A DNA stretch of 64,000 nt from Dicaeum eximium (Eukaryota > Chordata > Aves > Passeriformes > Dicaeidae). The stretch lies in NCBI GenBank assembly GCA_013396995.1, contig VWZP01008288.1:376857-440856 (forward strand), given 5' to 3'. Below, in pieces: positions 54,383 to 64,000 of the stretch. The notes below the pieces were generated by a model. The model had not been told where the DNA came from, did not search any database, and worked only from the letters and a program-made list of their open reading frames with translations. A program made the position numbers and the translations under genes. Each line of letters begins with the position of its first letter. Position 1 is the first letter of the stretch.

Positions 54383-57300
54383 TTGGACACAAACACTTTG
54401 ATGGTAATGCTTCATTCTATTACAAAGAAAAATCAATCTGATGAGGAAGTAGTAGCATAGTGTTTGTTTTATTTAGAAAAAAACACCACAACAACTTCAA
54501 GGCCTAACTTTGGAGACAAAGTGCTAAAATAGTTTGTCCCATACTATACAACTGTTCAGAATCACAAAATATTGGTATATCATTCATTTAAAGAGACAAC
54601 TGTGAAGTTACTGGAGGTGATCCAACAACAACAAAAAAAAGTTGATTTTGCAGTAAACTGCTTCTTATTATTTATAGAGACATAGCCACTGTAGTAAAAT
54701 TGTCATATTGACCAGTATGTCACTGATACCACTATCACTGCACACATTCATTCAACACTCAGTTATCTCTGTCAGCATCAATGCCACATATATCCAAACA
54801 AGACTTGCCCTGTCAAAACAAGACCTGTGACCCAGCCACAGGAATATAGCTTCCTGCTACTATACAACATTAACCCAATATTTACACACCATTCAATTTG
54901 AGATCTTTGCTCAGGTCTCTTCTGTCACATGTAGCTAACTTGATGCTTAAAATCAACACTACATCTGGAAGCGCTCTGCTGAAAGTCACCTGCTCTCTTT
55001 TCACTCTCTTCCTCAACTTGGACAGAAGTAAGGTCAAGTATTCATTTAAACCTCTAGCTTGCCACTACAGTTAAAGTGGATATACTCCAAGCACAGCCTA
55101 CTTGCCAACATGGAAAAGAGCTTTTGGGAGGCACAGAATTTATCAAGCACAAGATCTGACCAGCTGTAAGATACCTGCCCTGTTTTTCCCTAGTCTCATA
55201 GAAGCTCCAGGTACAATCAGTTATTTTGTATTTGGTTTCAGGGGAATTCAGGTAAGCATTTGAAACAGAAAAAGACAAGAATGCCCCTTTGTCTCTAGGA
55301 ACAACCCTGCTTTGACCATCATCACATCTGACTGCTGGCTTTGCAGGAGGCATTTGTTCCTCAGTCCTATCCCAGGGCCTAGAGTAAAGGTTACCTTCTG
55401 TCCACAGCAATCTCAAAAACTCTCGAGTTGGAAACAGAAGGAAACTGAAGGGTCACAAATTGAAGATCCAGTACCTCTCCATATGCACTACATGCCCAAG
55501 GATATATATGTAAAAAAGCAGGCATGGCATCTGTACATGGTGCAGCTCACATGAGCAAGTACAGCACAGCAAGGCAATAAACTCAGTTACTACACTGCAA
55601 ATCACCACACATTACATAAAATGGCAAGGAAAAACAAAAAAGATACAGAATTATAAACAATTCTTGAGATGGTAACACTTCAGGGTTTTTTAACCAGCTG
55701 CTCAGTTTTGTGTTCTATATTCAATCTTCCCTCCTAACACCTCCTGCAATGCAGCTTTTTCCTTGTTAATACAAACTGCATTATTTATAATCTAATTAAG
55801 CCTAAAATTAGGTATGCAGCCACATCAATACAGAAATATCAAAGTCAGTTTGCCCTTTTGATATCTTTCTAAAATTTCTACAACGTTTTCCTCTGGCTCA
55901 CTTGAAATCTCACAGCACAGATTTTGTCTGTGTGATACCTTGCCTTAAATACAGGACATGCCAAAATAGCCAATATATTGATCAGGGAACAGTTCTCTAA
56001 GGAACTAGAGTCAGGAAAAAGTGACAAGTCCTGCAAATGTAACACTGCACTGTCATGCTGTGAAAGCAACTGCACTGCCAGATGTGCCACTGTCACAGAA
56101 CTCTCTCATTGAGTTAATGATCGAGTTCTCTTCCTTTTTTGTTTTGGAAAATTGCTTTGTATATTGAAGTTCATATTAGTATTTCTAATCTGTATTATTT
56201 CCATACCAAATGCAGTTTTTCCCTTCTGTCTCTATGTATTCAGAAAAAAAAAAAAGCCCAAAAGCTACACTGCTGGTTTTCTGTGTTCATGTGAAATTTT
56301 GCCTCCAAATGCACTTACTTGGCTCTCACAAGCATGTTCAAGGGTAAAATCTGGATCTTTGCCACAACTGAATTCCACATTGCAAATACATGCCAACCTT
56401 CAAAGTTCTGTTATTTGAGCAAAAACATACATTAATTGTTGTGCAAGGGGAGTGGAAAGTATATCAGATTATGCACATCTGAAAGTATTTCACTCCACTC
56501 TTTGCTTGATAAATCAGCATAAAGCTGGATCTAGTCTCTTCTAATTTTTCAATACAGCCATTAAGACCACACAGGTGAAGTTTTACACAAAATCAAACCT
56601 AACAACAACCAAACAAGCATTCAGAATAAAATTACCTTCTCATATTTGTTACTCCAGGACTGGTCTAACAGGTATTGCAGCATTTGTCAGCATAAAGTTA
56701 TTCAGTTACATGTAAAAAATAATGGAATGCAAGGAGTGTGTTGCAATAAGCCAGCTTAATAGATACCAGCAACTTAAAAGGCGTTTTCCTTTCACCTATG
56801 AAGGACAGCAGTGAATAGCTTGGAAAGGTGCAAGCCAGGTAACCAAGAAACAATTCTTAAAACAACAGTTTCAATAATTTAGTATCAGCAGCACATTTTA
56901 CATGTGGACAGAGATACAAGTGAAAAAGTTCATTAACCTACAGCATTAATCACACCTTTCATCAAAAAAGGCACAAATTTTATCTTTCACATTTGTTCTG
57001 AATAAAGCTTGAGTTTAACTTTGACATGGAAAGTGCTTATGGTTTTAATAGAGTAGAACTGATGAAGTTGACTGTTTTCTCCTCTTACAGCTCAAGTGTA
57101 CACTGAAGCTATGAGGCAAAACCACCACCACTGCTATGACTGATAGCACTTATGCTCTCCCTGGAAAACGTTTGTCCATGTCACATCACAAACTGGTGTT
57201 ATCAAAGCAAACTCTTGGAAAGAATCTGCAGACTGAAGATTCATTAAATCAGTTGAAGAGAACCCAGCCTGATGTACAGCCCACCTAGTGAAAGACTGGA

Positions 57301-60300
57301 TGCACTGATCCTCAACTTTCCCTTCACTTCCCAGAGGGAAGAGGAGATGGCTCTTCTAGCAGGGAACTTTTATTAAGAAGTGGGCTATCATTTGAAGACC
57401 TGATGCCTCTGAAGTGGCAGCTCATAAGAGCACAGATCCAGGCCTGCTCTAGTAGAGGAGGAGAAGCAGGCTCAAGAACATCCTTAGGTTCCTGCTCTTT
57501 AAAGCTCTGTAGGGATTTCTCAATTGGTGCCAGTCAGGAACAGAGGGGAAGAAAGCAGAAGACCTCAGAACTGGGAACAGTCATTGAAACTAGATTTTCA
57601 GCTAACTGAACAGGCACTACATTACAAGTTTTCCATGCTACTTCCTATTGATGGCCTACAAATTTATCTTGATGGAAAAAAAAAAAATTACTTCCTCCCT
57701 TAATTCCTCATCCTCAATCCTCAGCATCTCACACCAAGTCTGAAGAACTGACTCTTTTGTGCTAGCTGCAGCTAATTCTTTGCAAATTGTGACTGCAAGA
57801 ATGCTTAGATGCAGTTTATTAAGACTCCTGTCTGTTAACTGTGGCTCATAAGAGAGAAGGCATCTTGTCCCTTTCCACCCCCTGGCCATATTTTTCACAG
57901 TCCACTCCAGCAGCCCAAGTTCAACCAAGTTGTCATCGTTAGCAGGCTCCTGAATAGGAACAAGCTTTCCAAGCTCAAGAACACAGGATTTCCTGAACCA
58001 TATCAGAACAGGCACTCATCAAGACAATAACCAAAAGCATTTTAAACAATAACAAAAATGAAACCAAACCCAAACACCCCAACACAGGAATCTATTATTG
58101 TTAGTGTTATTATTACTAGGTATGCAATAGCTTTTCCAGACAGTTTCTTTCTAGGCTCAAATGTGTGCATTTCCTCATAGTAGGATGGTTCATGACCTCT
58201 ATACAAACCTTCTCTATGAAAAATCACTGATGGTCCATGTGGAGAAACAGGAACTTCAAGCCTGGTGATGGAGTTGGGAGGCCTCTAAGCATAAATGGGC
58301 TTTATGCTGCATACTCTATGACCAATGAAAATGAAGAACATTTCTAGCATGTCTACATGAAAATGAGACAGAATTTGGCTACCAAGTTCTATGACCAAAC
58401 CAAACCTTTCAAATGTATCAAATCATACTTGTTTTCCAGGAAAACAAGGGCCAGGGATGGAGACAACTGCTTTGAGTACCTGCATTACTGGGATTATACT
58501 CCAGCCTTGCCATACTTTCTTCCCTACAGACATCAGCACCCCTAAAGAGGTTACACACAATTGAGTAGAGATTAATTTCTTCTCATTACAGGCTTTCCCA
58601 CTACAGGGCAGAGCAAGTTTCAGGGAGACAAAATAAAGCACATGGCTTCAGGGCCTGTCAATGACATCTAAACAACGTGACATTAGAGCCCAGGTGACCT
58701 GAGTTTGGGAAGGAGGGATAGAAGTTGTTTTAAGTGAACTGGGATACAAACAGACTCAAACAGGTAAGCAAAGAAAGGGACAGAGAGAGGTAAAGCTGGA
58801 ATGAAATATGAGGAGCCCAGGAAGGCAGGCAGAATCCAAGCCAATAGGAAAAGAAAGATCCTACATGAAGCCAACAAGAGAAAACTTTGGGTTAGCAGAG
58901 TAAGAGAGCCAGAATTGACATCAAGCCCAGAGGGAAAGACCACACACAAGCTGAAAAGCTTAAGTATAAGACAAACTAGATAAAGAAGAAAGATGACTGG
59001 AAAGGCTCTTGAAAGGGGAGGGGCTAGCAGAAAAAGGCACAAAAAAGAAGTACATGCAAAAGCCTCAATCCCTTAGCACATTCCCCTACGGAAATGGGAT
59101 TCCAGATTTCAGCTCACTGTTTGCTACTTGTCAGGTTGTATCTATGCAACAGATTCCTTATCTGCAGGCTTGCAGCAAGCTGGGCAGTTTTCTTCAGAAA
59201 CTCTTATTATGGTGTATCCATCATTCAGGTATTCAACTTCTGTCTTTTTAATCACACTGTGTATTTAATTATCTATGTAAAGTGGGGTGAGGAGAGAGAA
59301 GTTAGACTACTCTCCCTTGGTCCCACTTTCCATGGCAACGGATTCTATTAGAGTATTTAAAGGTTTAAATTACTAGTTTCAAATCTTCCTGCTATTATCT
59401 TTAACAGAGAAGCCAAAAGAGTGAAGTATACATCAGTACTTTGTATTTCAGGAAAATCTTAATTTAACATATAACTTATGAATCATCCCTTTTTACATGA
59501 CACTACACTTTAAGATGTAGCTTGCCTTAAATAAACTGAAAGATTTCTCTATTTTAGAGTGCTCATAGAGCCCTCTTGTTTGTGTGCTACCTAACCCATG
59601 TTTCAGGTAGACTTTCCAAGTGGTTGAATTCCATTTTCAGACTATTAAAATCTGAAAACCTGAAATATTCAAGCAGCAAATACTGGCTCAGACACACCAA
59701 AGTGTCTATTCCATTTTACCTAAGAGACTTGGCTTGCTTAGCAAACAGGGACGTGGCAAGCACCAGTGGAAAAAAGTTATTCTTCTTTTCCGTTAGCTTA
59801 GGTACAGGATGAAGCATTACTTTGCTTTTAATTACCAAAACAAGAACTAATGCATTTAAAGAAACAACCTCCATTAAGATTTGGCATTCAATTACCAATC
59901 CTAGTCAAAGAAAGAGAATAAACATTTACAGTGCAAAACCCAGTAGGCAAATTTAACAGACTATATCTGTAAAATGCAGAAATCAAAATTACATTATGAC
60001 TTCTGCCTGTCTGTTAGGAAATACAAAGGGATTTGCCTTCCAACATCCCTCAGTGGTACAGTTTGATAGTCTGAGGGTGCAAATGCAAATTCACATTCTT
60101 AGGAGTAAAAGTTGGACTGTTATAACACTCAAGTTGTTACTGCCAGACTTCTGTTATTTAAAGGTACCGCTGTTGCTTCAACACTTGCATCAGCCATCCT
60201 TTCCAACTGCGAAAAATTAAAAAGTCAACAGGCCCTAAACACTTCTACTGGTGCCCCACAGTCTGAGGCTTTGGAAGAACACCTTCACCACTACACAAAG

Positions 60301-61807
60301 AAATAAAACCGAGGGGGGAAAAAAATGAAAATTACACCTCTGAAAAAAGAACTGCACCACAGCTCTTATACCAGACAGTTTACATGTAGAATATTGTTAC
60401 CTCATGGATAATCATAAAATGATGGGGTTTTTAAAATGAAAATGTAGCAGAAAAAAAGATTGCTGAAAGCAAGTGACTCAGAATCAACCTGCTTCAGCTA
60501 TACCATTCCACAAGCTAAGTACATTTCTTCCAAGGCTGCAAAGTACAAAAAGACAACCCACAGCAGATTTTCATAGTGAGTACATTATGAACTGCCATGC
60601 CAGTGGCTTCCTGCTGAAATACTACAGACTTAGTCATATATTCACAAGTGAAAAGAGAAGTGGTAGGACTGAAGAACCCACACATTCTAATGCCCACTAC
60701 AACATCAACAGCAGACCAAAGGGTCTGCCTCTGCTCTTCCTAGAGTTACAAAAGGAAAAAAACCCCACAAAAATCCCAGACCAAGCACTTGTATGCCTTT
60801 AGGGAGCAACATCATGACCAACAATCATGAGTATATTTCTTCAGTTTCTCATAACATCTCCTTAGTTAAAGTCTATAGCACAAAACCAATTTTCTTAACA
60901 CAAAAGAAGTACAACAGATGACATCACATCACACTTCCTTAAGTCAAAGATTCCCCTAACTTAAAATACGGTCAGTAGCCTTATAAGTACATTAACTTTT
61001 TCAATATGACTTTAAACATTAGTTTAAAGCAGTCTAAATTAAGCAGGTCCACACCACTAATCAACTTCTGCACATTCCTGAGCACTTCAGAGAATAAACA
61101 GTAATTACAGCATCACAGAAATGGTCCAAGATCACTCCTTTAATTGCTGTTCAGGACAATCCAGAAATACACCATGTAAATTTAATTCCAGCTAGATATA
61201 TTTGAGCCAACTCATTTCCAGCTTAGCCATAAGCAGCAAAGAAAAAAAGGCAAAACAAATATGGATGTATGCATAAGCATATGGGGCCTTACACAAATCT
61301 AATCAAAGGAACATAGGAACTGTAAAATATGAGCAGTAAGGTAATGTAACATTACGTAAACTTGAAGAAAATAGCAATTCATGCATTCATATAATAAAAA
61401 TATAAGTATAATCAATATCTACTCCTTTTTCTATGCCTTTACTCTTAAAATCCACTGTGTTTATTCATGTTTCAGTCACATCAACACATCTAAAGAGTAT
61501 TCCACACTGCTTTCCAGCTGAAGATAAGCAAAGGTAGCTACCACAAACTACACACAGAACTGTTTAGTCTTAAAATCTGCAAACATCATAGCACACAAAG
61601 CATGTTTTTTCCCCATCTTAAACTTAAGCATTTTGAATAATAAGCTTATGAGGTACTATCTTCCTCTAAAACATACACCTGTTTTCTGACATATAGAAGA
61701 CCAGAGGTATCCAAAACTACACAAGTCATCCTTAAACATATACACTATACTCTAGTTTTTCATCAACTGCACAGAAAAAATTACTGACTGAAATACTGAA
61801 GACAAGT

Positions 61808-61813
61808 GCTTAC
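61808..61813 (-). other. CRIM1: Splice donor of CRIM1 intron 2
   Basis: The minus strand reads GAAG then GTAAGC, a strong match to the vertebrate 5' splice-site consensus. The GT is at 61813-61812. The exon therefore ends after the first base of a codon (phase 1), matching the phase at its upstream end. Confidence 0.92.
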
Positions 61814-61987
61814 CTTCAATCCTTTTTAAGGCCGACAGACAAGAATCCCGGCTTGGAAACTCAAAGGGATTATTACAGGTCCGAATGGTGTCACATTCGC
61901 ACTTCCCGTTGATTATGTTACAACCTGTTATAAGGTTTTCATTGCACGGTTCAAATCCAAGAAGCTGATCATCATCCCAGTTTTCAT
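61814..61987 (-). CDS. CRIM1: CRIM1 exon 2 (partial CDS, internal exon)
   Basis: Translating the minus strand gives a 58-residue block that starts DENWDDDQLLGFEPCNEN and ends CLSALKRIE. I recognise it as the segment just after the N-terminal IGFBP-like domain of CRIM1, about residues 111-168 of the human protein. CRIM1 is a type I membrane glycoprotein with an IGFBP motif and chordin-like cysteine-rich (VWC) repeats; it binds BMPs and modulates their processing and delivery to the cell surface. The block holds six cysteines (in PC, GC, KC, EC, TC, SC contexts), as expected for a disulfide-rich extracellular region. The exon is 2 + 57x3 + 1 bases, so it is phase 1 at both ends. The first two bases (AT) complete an Asp codon whose G lies in exon 1, and the final G starts a codon finished in exon 3. 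The open frame runs a short way into both introns, but splice signals set the boundaries. No frameshift or stop is present. Identification is by recall of the family, not by a search. Confidence 0.95.
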
Positions 61988-62012
61988 CTAAAATAAACAA
62001 ACAAACTCTCTC
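61988..62012 (-). other. CRIM1: Splice acceptor and pyrimidine tract of CRIM1 intron 1
   Basis: Read on the minus strand, the bases before the exon are GTTTGTTTGTTTATTTTAG followed by ATGAAAAC. This is a T-rich tract ending in AG at 61989-61988. It places the exon start at 61987 and excludes the TTG-initiated upstream extension of the same frame. Confidence 0.9.
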
Positions 62013-62842
62013 ACTATTGTATTTCAGCTGCAGTATGTAATTTTCAGCTGCTTTGGAGTTGGGTGCGATTCACTTCAACACAGTGCTTAACAGAAGATAA
62101 CAGATTTAAAAAATAATGGATTAATCTAAACAGTGGGATTTGCCAAATACCATGTCTCACAGCTGTTCTACTGCCCCTTTTGCTAAAGCAACTGGGATTG
62201 TTTACTTCCATCTGTATGAAAAACTATGCCATCTCAGGAAAATGCATAGCTGTAGTACAAATGAGTGCTATTCTAACAGAAATAACTTTTGCAGATAGTT
62301 GAAGTTACATTTATAATGGAAGTGAGAACATTGTACAGAATCTGCAGCTGTTACAGAAGTCAAAATTGAGTCAGAAAGAGAGCATTTTAAAAGATAATTA
62401 AAAATGCATCACATAGAATTCACTTCACGGAGATAACTTTTTATTACAGCAAAGCTGCAAGATGCCAGACTTTTGATGCTGTTATATGACCAAAAATGAG
62501 CTTTCCAGCAGTCCTGAATTATGATACATATTTCTTCGTGAATTGATCAAGCACATTGCACTCCTTGCTGTAATGGGTCTAGGGATAATGGGGCCAGGAT
62601 AAGTGTCTCTACTTAAATAACTCTGTTCCATTTGATTCAGTCCTGTCAAATGTGTGTAAACTGCCAATCTTGCTTTTAGAAGGCCACATGCAAAAAGATT
62701 TTTTTTCCTTCCAGAAAGAAATATGAATCCTATCAATCGAGAATTCCAAAAGATTACCAGTCCTACAATATCTCAGTTTCCTTAGATCAAGTGCACGTAC
62801 AGCAACATCCCACCAACTCAGAAGACAGAAAAATCAAGAAAA

Positions 62843-63112
62843 ATAGAATGGCCTGGATTTTAAGAGACCTTCAAGACCATCCAGTTCCAACTCCCCTGCC
62901 ATGGACAGGGACACCATCCACTAGACCAAGTTGCTCAAAGCCTCATTCAACCCGGCCTTGAACAGTTTCAGGGCATTCAAAAGTTCTTTGGGCAACCTGT
63001 TCCAGTGTCTCACCACCCTCACAGTAAAGAATTTCTTCCTAAAATCAAATCTAAGCCTATTCTCTTTCAGTTTTAAACCATTCTCCCTTGTCCTATCACA
63101 TGCTTTTTAAAG
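62843..63112 (-). mobile_element. CR1 LINE, 3' fragment
   Basis: The plus strand begins ATAGAATG and continues with the reverse complement of the conserved CR1 3' region: the ACCTTCAAGACCATCCAGTT block, then TTGGGCAACCTGTTCCAGTG, the 'cagtaaagaatttcttcct' block and CCCTTGTCCTATCACA. The element therefore ends at its natural 3' terminus at 62843 and is truncated on its 5' side near 63112, the usual outcome of incomplete target-primed reverse transcription. It lies in intron 1 in the same orientation as CRIM1, about 0.86 kb before exon 2. No open reading frame is included. Confidence 0.93.
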
Positions 63113-64000
63113 CAAGATTGAAGAAACTAAACTAGGCATTAGATAGTCTTCACTACAGACCAGATGTTTTATAGACAGACAAGCTTGGAAAATTAAGTGC
63201 TACAAAATAGTTGCGCAGAATCTACTACTAATGACAAAAGAAAAAAAATATTTTTAATCTTTATATCCTTACATTCAACAGCGGTACTCACATTGCACAT
63301 TCTAAGTAGTTCACTCCAATTTTATTTACTATCAAGAAGGAAGTTTTCAATATAGATTCTGCCAAGAAACACTTCAAAAAAGTTAAAATATCTTCCAGTT
63401 ACGCATGGTGGGTTTCTTCTTGCTGTTGGACTTATCAGAGGCTGTCCTCCAGTATGAGAGGCCACAGCCAATACAAAATTGCCATTCAGTAGTCTCATGC
63501 TCAACAGAAGCCTAAAAACTAATAGCAAGTAACAGTATATACACACACATACTGAGGTTGGCAAGTAAATTCTTTCCACTCATAGAAATACACAGAATAT
63601 CTGCTAACATGAAGTTTTTCCTGTTTTGGGGAAAAAAAAATATTTAGAAAGAGCTGTTTACCAATTCAGTACTGCACATGATCTACAGGAAATGTCACAG
63701 CAGATTCTCACCGGTATATTTCTCCCTGTACAACAAACTCCTTGCCTTCTATTATGAGCTGGAAAAGTACCCTGCTGACAAAAGAGCACTGATAAACAAC
63801 AAAGTCCATTTTAGATGTGAAGATGGGAACCTCCGTGGGAACCTCATGGTTCTTCTCCACAAAAATAGCAAGGAAGTGTAGTCACTGACCCCAGGAAGTA
63901 ATTTTTTTCTTAGCTTAACCAATTATCCGATACAGCAACTGTATCAATGAAAGTCAGAGGAAGCACAGAAGTTCCTGAAGAGAAACTATTAAAATTCTTT

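Larger units (their letters stand above)
39756..61807. other. Intronic DNA leading back to exon 2
   Basis: About 22 kb in which I recognise no CR1 copy or LTR. It holds the (TCCA)n microsatellite, the TAATTA inverted repeat and A/C-rich patches. GC-richer patches near 45650-45900 and 57290-57580 are unclassified. No exon other than CRIM1 exon 2 at its right edge could be supported. Confidence 0.55.
1..61813 (-). other. CRIM1: CRIM1 intron 2 (incomplete; 3' end beyond the window)
   Basis: Everything to the left of exon 2 is downstream in the direction of CRIM1 transcription. I read it for the next cysteine-rich CRIM1 exon and saw none among the open frames of 60 or more codons, so the intron appears to be at least 61.8 kb. 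CRIM1 is known as a long gene with large 5' introns. The sequence is AT-rich, CpG-poor and full of short chance open frames. A short exon could still be missed by eye, so the claim of one uninterrupted intron is an inference. Confidence 0.75.
61988..64000 (-). other. CRIM1: CRIM1 intron 1, 3' portion
   Basis: This is the region upstream of exon 2 in transcript orientation. Apart from the acceptor and one CR1 3' fragment at 62843-63112, it is AT-rich DNA with no coding segment I can support. Exon 1 (signal peptide plus most of the IGFBP-like domain) would lie to the right of the window. Confidence 0.8.

Noticed and set aside
54079..54441. 120-codon plus-strand frame
   Set aside because: Its only distinctive part (HPSIHPSIH) comes from the (TCCA)n microsatellite, and the rest is lysine-rich noise typical of AT-rich DNA.
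55054..55416. 120-codon minus-strand frame
   Set aside because: No recognisable domain, no splice or promoter context, and a length expected by chance in 64 kb.
57656..58015. 119-codon minus-strand frame with an amphipathic-looking translation
   Set aside because: It begins with GTG, not ATG, resembles no protein I know, ends in a run of T, and its length is compatible with chance.
61752..62000. Full 82-codon minus-strand frame as a stand-alone gene
   Set aside because: Only 61814-61987 is exon. The frame starts at TTG inside the pyrimidine tract and runs past the GTAAGC donor into the intron.
1..64000. CRISPR arrays, operons, bacterial promoters or phage genes
   Set aside because: Sequence composition, CR1 repeats and a spliced vertebrate exon show nuclear animal DNA; no regularly spaced repeat-spacer array was seen.
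1..64000. tRNA, snRNA or microRNA genes
   Set aside because: No cloverleaf with A and B boxes or known small-RNA sequence was recognised by eye. A covariance-model scan (tRNAscan-SE, Infernal) would be needed to exclude them.

Overview
The window is nuclear DNA from a vertebrate, almost certainly a bird. CR1 LINE copies are the dominant interspersed repeat, two of them ending in the ATTCTATG-type CR1 3' terminus. One solo LTR belongs to a family I recognise from bird genomes. The background is AT-rich and CpG-poor. Nothing looks bacterial, viral (beyond the LTR remnant) or organellar.

Only one coding segment can be supported: a 174-bp exon on the minus strand at 61814-61987. I identify it as exon 2 of CRIM1 (cysteine-rich transmembrane BMP regulator 1). 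It has a consensus acceptor and donor and phase 1 on both sides. Because the gene runs right to left, 61988-64000 is the 3' end of intron 1. Positions 1-61813 appear to be an unfinished intron 2 of at least 61.8 kb, in which I found no further CRIM1 exon and no other convincing gene.

Intron layout from left to right: 1-8.8 kb unique AT-rich DNA; 8.88-9.2 kb a CpG-dense patch built around a five-copy 37-bp minisatellite; 11.755-12.335 kb a minus-strand solo LTR; 17.5-18.2 kb an unexplained CpG-rich patch with two overlapping open frames; 23.45-23.58 kb a G/T tract with a strong G-quadruplex motif; 26.19-27.30 kb a minus-strand CR1; 29.0-29.7 kb an unclassified GC-richer patch with inverted repeats; 32.87-33.73 kb a decayed, internally deleted plus-strand CR1; 38.76-39.755 kb a plus-strand CR1 with an internal 181-bp tandem duplication and a single N exactly at the junction; 39.8-61.8 kb largely unique intronic DNA. 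In intron 1 a minus-strand CR1 3' end lies about 0.86 kb upstream of the exon.

I see no previously undescribed multi-gene system. The points most worth checking are the CpG-rich minisatellite as a possible intronic regulatory element, the N-flanked duplication as a probable assembly artefact, the unclassified CpG patch at 17.5-18.2 kb, and several perfect inverted repeats.
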